NCBI GenBank assembly: GCA_017548425.1
Contig: JAFZAB010000166.1
Location: 1-64,000, forward strand
DNA: 64,000 bases
Source: Victivallales bacterium
GTDB lineage: Bacteria > Verrucomicrobiota > Lentisphaeria > Oligosphaerales > Oligosphaeraceae
Direction of reading: 5' to 3'
Shown here: in pieces, positions 8,155-16,952 of the stretch
Numbering within the stretch: the stretch's first letter is position 1
How the letters are laid out: every line of letters starts with the position of its first letter
Translations under genes and position numbers: made by a program
Notes under the pieces: generated by a model
Seen by the model: only the letters and a program-made list of their open reading frames with translations
Databases searched by the model: none
Told to the model about the DNA's origin: nothing

Positions 8155-9243
8155 TCAATCACCGAAGTGGCTGATGTGGAATTTATTGGCGCCGCAGACA
8201 GGAAATTCCTGATCGCCCCAAGGCTGATACCATCTGGCGTAGCCGCGGAGGCGGTTCTCCGGATCATAGACGCCGTATTCGAGCGCATCGACGGCTGGTT
8301 GTAGGCCACGGCCTGATTCGAAGTTGATGCTGCCGATTTCGACGGCGCACGGACCTTTCGCATGGCCGAAAAGCTCCGTGGTCGTTGTCGTGATGATGCG
8401 TTTGTTATGCTGTGCGGTGATGTGGTTTATAACAGTCAGATGGGATGAGTCGTGGAACGTGACGCCTTCCTCGCAGTTATGGATGTAGAGGTAGTCGGCG
8501 ATGACATGTTCGCTGAGAACGAAGCCGTAGCGGAAGCCCTGCGCGGCGACGCTCCGCAGCGTGTTGTGGTCGTTCTGGTCGCCCGACATCATGAGGCCGA
8601 CGGTGTGGCAGGGATTGGCTTGCAGCTGTTTACCGAGGAATGTGTCGCCGACGTTGTCGTCCAGACAGAACTGTGAATCCGCGACATGGGCGCGGGAAAC
8701 GTTCTGGAGGTTGACGGCGCTCTGCGTGGGATACATGCGGTCGTGGTCGAGATGGACGCGGAACTCCAGATTGGCGATGGAGAACGTCGTCAGGCTGAAA
8801 TGGCCTTTGCATGAATCGCCCTCGGGGGCGGCGAGAATGGAGTAGGGGCGTTCCGTCGGATCATGGACTTCGGGGGCCTGCCAGTCGGAGAAAAGGAACG
8901 TGTTGTCCTTTCGCATCGTGCCGAACTTCGTGGGGCTGAATATCTTGGGGCAGTCCGCGAGACGAACGATGTAGGCGTTGAGGAGACGGCATGGCATTTC
9001 GCCTTCGAGAAAGATGTTATGGTTGCCAGGCGGGATGACAAGCTGTGAACGGACGGGGCGTCCGCCGTATGTTTCAACCGCCGGTGACGCGATGCGGTAG
9101 CCATTGGGGCTGTAGGGGAAGCAAATGCGGCCGCCGCCGCGTTTGGCGCAGAAATCGATGGCGCTCTGAATGGCTTGCGTATCGTCTGTGACGCCGTCCG
9201 CTTTGGCGCCGAAATCCATGACATTGAATCCGAATGATGACAT
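8155..9243 (-). CDS. right-handed beta-helix protein with pectate-lyase-3-type N-terminus
   Basis: A 362-residue protein opening with VMDFGAKADGVTDDTQAIQSA, the signature of the pectate-lyase-superfamily / GH28-related beta-helix fold. Repeated short beta-strand coils follow. Family members act on polyuronides or other acidic glycans, or on phage-like substrates; the substrate here cannot be read. Unlike the other three beta-helix proteins in the window it has no signal peptide, so it is probably cytoplasmic or exported another way. The start is supported by AGGAAAC ahead of the ATG. Confidence 0.8.
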   Translation of the reverse strand: MSSFGFNVMDFGAKADGVTDDTQAIQSAIDFCAKRGGGRICFPYSPNGYRIASPAVETYGGRPVRSQLVIPPGNHNIFLEGEMPCRLLNAYIVRLADCPKIFSPTKFGTMRKDNTFLFSDWQAPEVHDPTERPYSILAAPEGDSCKGHFSLTTFSIANLEFRVHLDHDRMYPTQSAVNLQNVSRAHVADSQFCLDDNVGDTFLGKQLQANPCHTVGLMMSGDQNDHNTLRSVAAQGFRYGFVLSEHVIADYLYIHNCEEGVTFHDSSHLTVINHITAQHNKRIITTTTTELFGHAKGPCAVEIGSINFESGRGLQPAVDALEYGVYDPENRLRGYARWYQPWGDQEFPVCGANKFHISHFGD

Positions 9244-9771
9244 GTTCGTTTCCTGTTTTTTTTGATGGATGGATTGGAAAACAGATTACAATAGCATAAA
9301 GCGGCTTAGACCGCAAACAAATCATTGATTAAGAACCACGAATTCACACGAATGCACACGAATTTTTTGTAGTCCACTGAAAACACGGAAGAAACAAATG
9401 CCTCGCAGACGTCGGCCATCGTTCTGAGGAGTTTGCTGACAATATGTGATTTTGATCAAGGAGGAATTAGAGGGCCTCCGTCTGCTCGGCGGTTCGTCAC
9501 GCTTCGCGCAAGTGCAAACGACGTCATGCGGAAGCTTGAAGTCCATGGTCTGATAGTTCCAGTTATTGCGGCGGTTGTTCAATGGATACAAATGTCCGTG
9601 AAGGGCTAACCTGTTTACAAAAGGAGTTGAGAGAAAAGACTTCATGTAAATTCTTTGCGAAAATACCAGAAAATAAATGATAGTGGTATTGTAAGCTTTA
9701 TTTTATGCAAATGACACGCTATATTTTCATTGTTTTTTGATTGAACATCAACCTTAAGCAAGGAAAACACC
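9244..9771. other. divergent intergenic region with repeats
   Basis: This 528 bp gap separates the divergent beta-helix and phosphatase genes and so must hold both promoters. Near 9337-9368 there are three tandem CACGAAT words followed by a T run. A copy of the ~100 bp dispersed repeat is at 9449-9548. I see no coding sequence that looks real. Confidence 0.55.
9449..9548. repeat. dispersed ~100 bp repeat, copy 2
   Basis: Partner of the copy at 2-102, in the same orientation; see that entry. The two are about 9.4 kb apart. Confidence 0.7.
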
Positions 9772-10935
9772 ATGAAAAAGAGTCTGTTTGTTCTATTGGG
9801 CCTAGGCGGAATGCTGATGGCGGAGATCGTTCCGAAGGAAATTCCGAGTCCAGTCGTGCTGTTGCAGCCCGAGCAGAAGAAAATCATGCAGTACGATACG
9901 CATGAGGAACGCGCAAACATCATGAAGGAAGACCATAAACTGCCGAAGGAAAAGCGTTTATACTGCTCGCCCACGGCGAAATGGCGCGAAGCGTTGCCTG
10001 TCACGTTCGCATGGACATGCACCGACGGAGAGGTCGGCCCATTTACCGTGACGTTTGCGGACAACGAGGCGTTCGAAAATCCGCAATACGCCTATTCCAA
10101 AAAGGATACGGATACATCCGTTACGCCGCCGAACTATCTGACGAACTTCAAAATCGGCCAGAAATACTACTGGAAGGTGACGGGCAAGTCGAAAGATAAA
10201 CAGGAAGTGACATCCGCCGTGTCGAGCTTCACGACGGAAGACATGGCGCCCCGCTGGATCAAGTTGGAAGGCCGCGTCGGCAACACGCGCGATTTGGGCG
10301 GTTGGAAAACGATGGACGGCCGCCGCATCAAGCAGAACATGATTTTCCGTGGGCAGGGCCTTAACGACAACAGCGCGAACGGTCGGCAACCCGGCCGCAA
10401 CCGCTTGACGGCGGCGGATATCGACTGGATGCTCAATACGCTCCATATCAAGACGGATCTTGATTTGCGCAGCTCCGGCGAAACGGCGAACATGACGGTC
10501 TCACCGCTTGGACCGACGGTGAAGTTCATCCATCATTCATCCTCTTGCTACAGAGGCATTTTCAAAGAAAAATACATGAAAGTCATGGCGGAGAATTTCC
10601 GCGTGTTCACGGATCCCGACAACTATCCGATCTACTTCCACTGCATTGGTGGCGCGGATCGTTGCGGATCGTTGTCGCTGGTCTTGGAAGCCATTCTCGG
10701 CGTGCCCGAACGGGAGTGTGGCATCGATTGGGAAAACACGTTCTATCCGCATCTTCCGGACATGAAGGATGAATTCGGCCCGAATTACTGGTGCCGTTAT
10801 CAGGACTTCTTGGAATGGTTCCCGAAGTACGGTAAAGAAGGCGACTCCTTCAACAAATGCGTTGAAAACTATCTCCTGCAGTGCGGCATCACGATGGAGG
10901 AGATTGAAAAGTTCCGGAAAATCATGCTGGAGTAA
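9772..10935 (+). CDS. exported protein-tyrosine-phosphatase-like protein
   Basis: A 387-residue protein with an N-terminal signal peptide (MKKSLFVLLGLGGMLMA). An Ig/Fn3-like beta domain at ~80-150 ends in YYWKVTGKS. A tyrosine-phosphatase domain follows, from NTRDLGG (~168) on. The P-loop HCIGGADRCGS places the nucleophile at Cys291 and the phosphate-binding arginine at Arg297, matching CX5R. The family (Y_phosphatase3 type) is usually cytosolic or secreted by pathogens; an exported form with an extra beta domain in a glycan-degrading context is unusual. A clear terminator lies 46 bp downstream. Confidence 0.87.
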   Translation: MKKSLFVLLGLGGMLMAEIVPKEIPSPVVLLQPEQKKIMQYDTHEERANIMKEDHKLPKEKRLYCSPTAKWREALPVTFAWTCTDGEVGPFTVTFADNEAFENPQYAYSKKDTDTSVTPPNYLTNFKIGQKYYWKVTGKSKDKQEVTSAVSSFTTEDMAPRWIKLEGRVGNTRDLGGWKTMDGRRIKQNMIFRGQGLNDNSANGRQPGRNRLTAADIDWMLNTLHIKTDLDLRSSGETANMTVSPLGPTVKFIHHSSSCYRGIFKEKYMKVMAENFRVFTDPDNYPIYFHCIGGADRCGSLSLVLEAILGVPERECGIDWENTFYPHLPDMKDEFGPNYWCRYQDFLEWFPKYGKEGDSFNKCVENYLLQCGITMEEIEKFRKIMLE

Positions 10936-10981
10936 GGGACAAAAGGGACGAAAGCGACATTTGGAGCGTAAATAAGAAGAA

Positions 10982-11022
10982 GGGCTGTTGCAAAAGAAAG
11001 CAACAGCCCCTTTCTCTTTTTT
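10982..11022 (+). terminator. rho-independent terminator of the phosphatase gene
   Basis: A perfect 10 bp stem (10982-10991 with 11000-11009) with an 8-nt loop is followed by a T-rich run to 11022. It ends the plus-strand phosphatase transcript. Confidence 0.85.
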
Positions 11023-11043
11023 AATGAAATCCATGTTCTTGCA

Positions 11044-11088
11044 ATAAGATTATGCAGCAAAGTATAATGTTTTGCTGCATAATCTTAT
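11044..11088. repeat. perfect 18 bp inverted repeat
   Basis: Arms at 11044-11061 and 11071-11088 are perfect complements around a 9-nt loop. It lies just beyond the terminator of the plus-strand phosphatase gene and 45 bp past the end of the minus-strand acetyltransferase gene. No strong T run follows on the minus strand, so it may be an RNA 3'-end stabiliser or a weak terminator for the acetyltransferase. Confidence 0.7.
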
Positions 11089-11132
11089 GTAGTCTTTTGT
11101 TTTGTCATGCTATGTTATTGCCTGGCATGATT

Positions 11133-11771
11133 TTATTGGATAACGCGATAGTCGCCAAGCAGTTCCGGCTTGTTGACCATGGAGTCGGCCTCCGTGATGG
11201 GGCGGATGACTTTGCATGGGCAGCCCGCCGCGAAAGACATGGGCGGTATGTCGCGTGTGACGACGGCTCCCGCGCCGATGACGCAACCGTCGCCGATCGT
11301 GACGCCCGGGCAGATGACGACGTTCGCCCCGAACCAGCAGTCGTTGCCGATCTTGACTGGTTTGGCGTAGCAGAGATGAGCGGGATTGCCGTCTTTGTCC
11401 AGCATGGTGCGACGTTCGTCCGGCAGCATGGGATGGATGGGCGTGACAATCGTGCAGTTTGGGCCGAAATTGTTGTCGTTGCCGATTTCGACCGTTGCGT
11501 CATCCTGTATCGTAAGATTGTAGTTGAAGAAATTCCGCTTGCCGATTTTCGTGTGTTTCCCGTAGTGGAAGAAAATCGGGCCTTGCATGAACGTGCCCTC
11601 GCCGATTTCACCTAAGATCAACTCCAGAAGATGTTTGCGGACTTCGACATCATCTTCGTTGGTGCGGCTGTATGCGGCGCTTAGTTTGTGGGAGCGCATC
11701 TTGATGGCTCTCAGTTCAGGATTGCCGGGAGCGAACAGAATGCCCGCCATGATTTTGTCTTCTTCTTTCAT
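11133..11771 (-). CDS. maltose/galactoside O-acetyltransferase-type hexapeptide enzyme
   Basis: A 212-residue cytoplasmic acetyl-CoA-dependent sugar O-acetyltransferase of the maltose/galactoside acetyltransferase group. An N-terminal helical cap precedes a left-handed beta-helix of hexapeptide repeats (IGNDNNFGPNC, then VTIGDGCVIGAGAVV). The conserved catalytic His lies in the HPMLPDER segment. I chose the ATG at 11771, because the longer in-frame reading adds a non-conserved stretch upstream. The acceptor sugar is not predictable. It is transcribed alone, convergent with the phosphatase gene. Confidence 0.88.
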   Translation of the reverse strand: MKEEDKIMAGILFAPGNPELRAIKMRSHKLSAAYSRTNEDDVEVRKHLLELILGEIGEGTFMQGPIFFHYGKHTKIGKRNFFNYNLTIQDDATVEIGNDNNFGPNCTIVTPIHPMLPDERRTMLDKDGNPAHLCYAKPVKIGNDCWFGANVVICPGVTIGDGCVIGAGAVVTRDIPPMSFAAGCPCKVIRPITEADSMVNKPELLGDYRVIQ

Positions 11772-11929
11772 TGTGTTTTCGAAATAATAAAAGCTTGGGA
11801 TAAAAAAGGATAAATGAATGCATGGAAAATATAAGTCTGTGGGGTAAATTATCCAATGGACGATCATTTAAAATGAAAAACGGCAGATTGTTTTGCCATC
11901 TGTGTGTGTTTTTAGAAGTAACAACTTTT

Positions 11930-13141
11930 ATGAACAAGTATCTGTTATTGGCATGTTTAGCGTTGATAGGGAGTCAAACAATGGGCATTACACCGAATGA
12001 ATTCAAAGGAACGGATTCCGAACGCATCGCGCAGGCTTTGGCCGTGTTGAAAACGCAGGGCGGCGGCACGTTGCGCATTCCGCGGCGTGAAGATGCGGAT
12101 GGTCGCGCCTTTTGGTTGATTGACGAAGCGATTCTGTTGGATGCGGATACGACGCTCATCATCGAAAACTGCATGATCAAACTGTCGGATCGTTGCCGCG
12201 ACAATTTCATCCGTTCGGCGAATTGCGGTTATGGCATAGAAGACATCAAAACAATCAACAATGTCCATGTTGTCGGTATCGGCAACGCCGTGCTCATGGG
12301 AGCGGACAATCCGCGGGCGACAGGCGATAGCGGAAAGCAGCTCGGTGTCCGCACTTACGGCACGGATGCAGGAAAGGAAGGCGAGACGCAGAATGGCGAC
12401 TGGAGGAATATCGGCGTGCTCATGGCATGTGTTGATGGTTTTTCCGTGCAGGGCGTTTCCATCGTCGATTCGCATTGCTGGGCGATGTCGTTCGAACATT
12501 GCAAGAACGGCCTACTGTCTCATCTGAATTTCAAATCGACGTCGAAAAAAGTCATCGGCGACAAGACGGTGACCATGTTGAACCAAGACGGCATCGACTT
12601 GCGGCAAGGTTGCCATAACATTGTCATCGAGGCGATTACGGGATACACGGGTGATGATTTGATTGCGTTGACAGCCATCGGCAAAAGTACTCTGAAGAGT
12701 GGCTTGTACGGCCACACAATGATCAGCGGCATGATGCCGACGGATGACAACGACATCACGAACATCCAGATTCGCAATGTAACGGGCCATTCGGCGGGCC
12801 GTTGCCAAGTCATTCGTTTCTTGAATACTGGCGGTGACAAAATCAATCATATCATTCTCGATGGTTTGATCGACAATTCGCCGAAGGGCTTTGAATCGCA
12901 TGCGACGATCCGCATTGGCGACCACAATCCGAATTGGGGCGGCGTCACGCCGTTGGGCGACACGAGCGATTTCATCATCACGAACGTCCATGGCAATTCC
13001 AAAGCCTGCATTTTGATTGCGGGCTCATTGGTTAACTCCATCATTTCCAACGTTATAAACCACTATCCGGGCTGCGGCCCCATCACCTATGAATCTGGTC
13101 AGGATTATGTGAAAGACGTCATGATGACGAATCTTCGATGA
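11930..13141 (+). CDS. exported right-handed beta-helix (GH28-like) protein
   Basis: A 403-residue exported protein starting at the ATG at 11930 (MNKYLLLACLALIGSQTMG signal peptide); an in-frame ATG at 11822 would only add a non-conserved leader. FKGTDSERIAQAL and a G-rich LKTQGGGTLRIP segment open a parallel beta-helix of the polygalacturonase/GH28-like type. The coils include DGIDLRQGCHNI and GDDLIALTAIG, which resemble the catalytic Asp strands of that family. It probably cleaves or binds an acidic polysaccharide outside the cytoplasm. The K+ channel gene begins 35 bp downstream. Confidence 0.8.
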   Translation: MNKYLLLACLALIGSQTMGITPNEFKGTDSERIAQALAVLKTQGGGTLRIPRREDADGRAFWLIDEAILLDADTTLIIENCMIKLSDRCRDNFIRSANCGYGIEDIKTINNVHVVGIGNAVLMGADNPRATGDSGKQLGVRTYGTDAGKEGETQNGDWRNIGVLMACVDGFSVQGVSIVDSHCWAMSFEHCKNGLLSHLNFKSTSKKVIGDKTVTMLNQDGIDLRQGCHNIVIEAITGYTGDDLIALTAIGKSTLKSGLYGHTMISGMMPTDDNDITNIQIRNVTGHSAGRCQVIRFLNTGGDKINHIILDGLIDNSPKGFESHATIRIGDHNPNWGGVTPLGDTSDFIITNVHGNSKACILIAGSLVNSIISNVINHYPGCGPITYESGQDYVKDVMMTNLR

Positions 13142-13176
13142 TTATCATTGAAGAAAAATATCAAAAAGGTTACTAA

Positions 13177-14064
13177 ATGTATCGCAAGATAAAAGAAAAG
13201 GTGTTTGAAGTCATCCAACCGGCGGAAGACGGCAAGCTGGCCAGTCGTATATTCGACTGTATCATCATGTTTTTGATTGCCGTCAGCATTTTCAGTATCT
13301 TCGCCATAACCTTTGATTTATCCGAATCCATGACTCAGCATTTGAGGCGGATAGAGCATATCAGCATCATTGTATTCACGGTCGAATTTGTTCTTCGTGT
13401 CTGGACATCCGATTTGCTGTTTCCCGGCGACACACGCCTCAGGGCGTTGTTCAAATATCTTTGCATGGGAATGACCATCATCGATATTCTGGCGATTCTG
13501 CCGTACTATCTTCCCGCGATTATTCCAATCGACCTGTTGGGTCTTCGCGTGCTGCGTTTAATCAGAATCTTGCGTGTCTGCAAATTGACGCGTTATTCCG
13601 AAGCGCTTGCGTCAATCGCCGACATTTTCAAAAGCAAATCAAAGGACATCATCGTTTCGTTTTTGGTTGTCTTCCTGCTTTTGATTGTTGCGTCGCTGTT
13701 GATTTACTATGCCGAACATGACGCGCAGCCGGAATCCTTCCAAAACGCGTTTTCGGGGCTGTGGTGGGCAGTCGCCACGCTGACGACGGTTGGCTATGGC
13801 GATATCTATCCTGTGACGGTGATGGGGCGAATCATCGGTGCCATTATCGCGCTTTTGGGCATTGGCATGGTCGCCATTCCAACAGGCATTATCAGCTCCG
13901 GTTTCATTGAGCATTTGCGCAAGAAGGAGAGTTCAAGCGAAGAAATCACCTATTGCCCGCATTGTGGAAAAATGCTGAAAAAAGGCGTCATGAAGTCTGC
14001 GTTTTATCCGTATCCCATTATCGGTAAGCATGATAGCGGCAAATCGCACCGCGAATCGAAGTGA
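13177..14064 (+). CDS. voltage-gated potassium channel
   Basis: A 295-residue six-transmembrane channel. The S4 sensor is RVLRLIRILRVCKLTR at about residues 123-138, with regularly spaced arginines. The pore filter TVGYGD is at ~204-209, between S5 and S6. The cytoplasmic C-terminus carries a single CPHC pair (C260 and C263), resembling half of a zinc ribbon, which could bind metal in the tetramer. No RCK domain is present. The family sets K+ conductance across the inner membrane. A 14 bp inverted repeat overlaps its stop codon. Confidence 0.92.
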   Translation: MYRKIKEKVFEVIQPAEDGKLASRIFDCIIMFLIAVSIFSIFAITFDLSESMTQHLRRIEHISIIVFTVEFVLRVWTSDLLFPGDTRLRALFKYLCMGMTIIDILAILPYYLPAIIPIDLLGLRVLRLIRILRVCKLTRYSEALASIADIFKSKSKDIIVSFLVVFLLLIVASLLIYYAEHDAQPESFQNAFSGLWWAVATLTTVGYGDIYPVTVMGRIIGAIIALLGIGMVAIPTGIISSGFIEHLRKKESSSEEITYCPHCGKMLKKGVMKSAFYPYPIIGKHDSGKSHRESK

Positions 14065-14083
14065 ATTCAGCGGTGCGATTTGC
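14039..14083. terminator. inverted repeat spanning the channel stop codon
   Basis: Perfect 14 bp arms (14039-14052 and 14070-14083) enclose the stop codon at 14062-14064. There is no immediate T run; one of seven T appears only near 14125-14131. It is probably a 3'-end hairpin, possibly part of the termination region shared with the convergent GDPD gene. Confidence 0.5.
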
Positions 14084-14129
14084 AAAAGAACAAGACTCGC
14101 TGGAATAGCGAATCCATTGTGATGTTTTT

Positions 14130-14873
14130 TTACCGCAGATTGAGCTTGCGGAGGAGGGGATAGATCACGTCGGGGCTATTCGTCGTGATGGAATCGCAGT
14201 TGAGGGTGAGGGCTTTGTTGAGCTCTTCTTCGGTATCAACGGCGCAGATATCGACGACGACATTCTTCTTGTGGTAGGCTTCGATCTCTTCGTTGGTGGC
14301 TTCTTTCGTCCAGAGGCAGATTTTGTTGAAGACCGTGCCGTAGAGATTTTCATCGACGGGGCACTTCAGATAGCGGGGAGGAAAACATTGGATGAAGATG
14401 GAGGGATCCCATTCCTTCAGCAGTTGGAGTTGACGCGGATGGAAGGAGAGAATCAAACTGTGTGAGAAGATGTTCTGTTTCTTGCAGATTTCATAGACTT
14501 GGCGCGTGCAATTGTCGTCGTCCTCTTTCAGTTCGATAAGAATATAGTAATTAGGATCTTTTGAGAAAATGGCGTCCAACGTCTCTTCGAACGTCGGAAT
14601 TTGCGTTCCCGCGAATTTCGGATCCTTCCAACCGCCGAAATCGAGCTTGCGGATGTCGTCGAAAAGGAAGTCGTGGACATAGCCTTTTCCGTTGGAGCAG
14701 CGTTCGACGGTGTGGTCATGGGTGACGACAAGTTTGCCGTCCTTCGTGGGATGGACGTCGAATTCAAGCGAATCAAGGCCGTAGTCCATGGCGGCGATGA
14801 AGGAAGGGATGGTGTTTTCGGGATACTGCGAGCGGAAGCCGCGGTGACCGACGATCATGAAATTTTCCAACAT
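14130..14873 (-). CDS. glycerophosphodiester phosphodiesterase
   Basis: A 247-residue TIM-barrel phosphodiesterase starting at the ATG at 14873 (MLENFMIVGHRG). The GDPD signature is complete: GHRGFRSQYPENTIPSF, LEFDVHPTKDG and VVTHDHTVERC carry the catalytic His pair and the metal-binding Glu/Asp. It lacks a signal peptide, so it is probably cytoplasmic. It releases glycerol-3-phosphate from glycerophosphodiesters, for phospholipid turnover or phosphate scavenging. A second GDPD is at 31130-31876. Confidence 0.9.
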   Translation of the reverse strand: MLENFMIVGHRGFRSQYPENTIPSFIAAMDYGLDSLEFDVHPTKDGKLVVTHDHTVERCSNGKGYVHDFLFDDIRKLDFGGWKDPKFAGTQIPTFEETLDAIFSKDPNYYILIELKEDDDNCTRQVYEICKKQNIFSHSLILSFHPRQLQLLKEWDPSIFIQCFPPRYLKCPVDENLYGTVFNKICLWTKEATNEEIEAYHKKNVVVDICAVDTEEELNKALTLNCDSITTNSPDVIYPLLRKLNLR

Positions 14874-14988
14874 GATGGTGTCCTTTATGGATTTATGGTT
14901 TAAACGGATTGAAAGAATGCACGGTGGATATATTTTAGCATAAAAGCTGAAAAAGAGAAGTGAAAAATCAAACAGGACTTGAAAAAAC

Positions 14989-15966
14989 ATGGCAAAAAAT
15001 GTAAAACATATGACAACGCCATTATATTGGATGGTATGGTTTATCATCGCAACGTCAATGGCTTTTGGAGAAAACAAGATGGCTGATTATCCGATACATG
15101 TGAAGGATTTGCATATACGCGACCCGTTTGTCCTGCCGATTGTGCAGGAGAAGACGTACTATATGTACGCTTCCGGCAGGGCGGAAGGCGGCTATGGCTG
15201 TAAAGCGTACATGAGCAAGGACTTAGTCAATTGGAGCAATCCCGTGACGGTGTTCAATCCGCCAGCGGAATACAAAGACTGCAACGCCTATTGGGCACCG
15301 GAAGTCCATGAATACAAAGGGAAATACTATTTGTTCATGACGTTGAAGGCGCCTCGTAAATACCGCGGCACGCATATTTTCGTGGCGGACAAGCCGACGG
15401 GGCCGTTCGTGCCGACGTCGAAGACGGCGGCGACGCCTGCGCATTGGGAATGCCTGGACGGAACGCTGTTTGTTTCGGACGAAGGCCGCCCGTACATCGT
15501 GTTCTGCCATGAATGGTGCCAAGTCCGCAACGGCGGCATGTGTGCGTTGCCGTTGACGGACGATTTGAGCGCGGCGGCGGGCAGTCCGATCTATTTGTTC
15601 TCCGCGTCGGACGCGCCGTGGGCACCGAAGAAGGAGATTGGCGCGGACGGTTCGTTCCCGACGTATGTGACGGATGGGCCGTTCATGTATCGTGGAAAAG
15701 ACAACCGCCTGTTCATGTTGTGGTCGAGTTTTGGGCCGGGCGACTATACGGTCGGTTTGGCGGAAAGCAAAAACGGCAAAATTGACGGCGAATGGTTCCA
15801 GCATGAGGCTCCTGTCTATGAAAATGGTGGCCATTGCATGCTGTTCAAGGATTTTGACGGGCAGTTGCGGATGTCGTTGCATGGTCCGAACAGAGGGCCG
15901 TTGGAACGTGCGCATTTCCTGCGGGTGGTTGAAACGGAAGACGGTCTATTGAAGGTGGTGCCGTGA
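14989..15966 (+). CDS. exported GH43-like glycosidase
   Basis: A 325-residue protein with an N-terminal signal-like segment (TTPLYWMVWFIIATSMAFG). A five-bladed-propeller pattern typical of GH43 relatives follows: IRDPFVLPI near residue 42, NAYWAPEVHEYKGKYYLF near 95-112, and later DGTLFVSDEGRPY and WFQHEAPVYENGGH. GH43-type enzymes are usually arabinofuranosidases or xylosidases; the exact substrate is unknown. Its last codons overlap the kinase start (GTGA, 15963-15966), so the two are translationally coupled. Confidence 0.82.
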   Translation: MAKNVKHMTTPLYWMVWFIIATSMAFGENKMADYPIHVKDLHIRDPFVLPIVQEKTYYMYASGRAEGGYGCKAYMSKDLVNWSNPVTVFNPPAEYKDCNAYWAPEVHEYKGKYYLFMTLKAPRKYRGTHIFVADKPTGPFVPTSKTAATPAHWECLDGTLFVSDEGRPYIVFCHEWCQVRNGGMCALPLTDDLSAAAGSPIYLFSASDAPWAPKKEIGADGSFPTYVTDGPFMYRGKDNRLFMLWSSFGPGDYTVGLAESKNGKIDGEWFQHEAPVYENGGHCMLFKDFDGQLRMSLHGPNRGPLERAHFLRVVETEDGLLKVVP

Positions 15967-16952
15967 GTGAGTCTTTTGAACAAAAAGACAACGCATCGGA
16001 ATGTTCCGATATGTTTGCTTGGCTGCTTGAAGAGCCTGAAACCAAGCAACTTGAGGAACATTACGAACTACGTGGAATCATAGGCCGTGGAGGGTATGCG
16101 GACATATGGGTCGCCAAGGATTTGGAGAGCAAGCGGACTGTGGCCGTGAAGTCGCTTCATGAAGACAAGATTGCGGATATGCCAGCAAGAAACGCCTTCG
16201 TGCAGGAGGCCCGCATCATGATGTACTTGCAGCATCCGGGCATTGTTCCTGTCTATGATTTTTTCCAAGATAGGCGTGGTTGCTTGCACATTGTCATGAA
16301 ATTAGTTCTGGGGAGGACGTTGAATGAACTGCTCGATCAAATCCATGAAGAATATAAAGGCTTGTCGGAAAAGCAGTTGGAGGCGATGGAGACGAAGCAG
16401 TTGCATGATCGGCTGGAAATCTTTCTGAAAGTCTGCGACATGGTGGCGTATGCCCATGAAAAACGGATTCTGCATCGTGATTTGAAGCCCTCCAACATCA
16501 TGTTGGGCAAACAAGATGACGTTTATGTCATGGACTGGGGCATTGCAGAGCCGCATGCGAGCGAGGAGCCATTGCAGGCTCCGGAGGAAACGTCGGGAAC
16601 GGTTTGCTATTTGGCACCGGAAATCATGCGCCGCAAGAAATATGACGAGCGGTCGGATGTCTATTCCCTTGGGCTCGTGCTGTTTGATTTAGTCTATCTG
16701 CATACAGCCTTCACAGAACTGAAGACCGACAAGGAGGTCTGTTTCTACGCCATTCGCGGCAAGACGAGCCATCGCAGGCATGATTACGGATATCGAGTGC
16801 CCGATTGGCTGCGGCGGACGATCGACTATGCGATTTATCCGGATCCAGACAGGCGGACGCCAAGCGTCGCCATCATGATGGAGCAAATCCGCAGAGGCAT
16901 GGCGAAAGACGCAAGCCTTTTGGGACGGCTGAAACGGTTTATAGGGTTGTAA
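15963..16952 (+). CDS. Hanks-type serine/threonine protein kinase
   Basis: A 329-residue soluble kinase. The ATP loop GRGGYADIWVAKDL is near residues 40-53, VAVKS gives the ATP-anchoring K63, HRDLKPSN gives catalytic D173, and the metal-binding motif is DWG (D191) instead of DFG. APEIM marks the P+1 region. There is no transmembrane helix, PASTA or other sensor domain. GTG is the start codon, inside the GH43 stop (GTGA overlap). Kinases of this style are frequent in PVC bacteria. Targets are unknown, and the gene tail overlaps the convergent aroQ by 14 bp. Confidence 0.92.
   Translation: MSESFEQKDNASECSDMFAWLLEEPETKQLEEHYELRGIIGRGGYADIWVAKDLESKRTVAVKSLHEDKIADMPARNAFVQEARIMMYLQHPGIVPVYDFFQDRRGCLHIVMKLVLGRTLNELLDQIHEEYKGLSEKQLEAMETKQLHDRLEIFLKVCDMVAYAHEKRILHRDLKPSNIMLGKQDDVYVMDWGIAEPHASEEPLQAPEETSGTVCYLAPEIMRRKKYDERSDVYSLGLVLFDLVYLHTAFTELKTDKEVCFYAIRGKTSHRRHDYGYRVPDWLRRTIDYAIYPDPDRRTPSVAIMMEQIRRGMAKDASLLGRLKRFIGL

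Noticed and set aside
9322-9645. 107-codon frame in the divergent intergenic region
   Set aside because: It runs through the dispersed repeat and a CACGAAT triplet, has low-complexity composition and no ribosome site.
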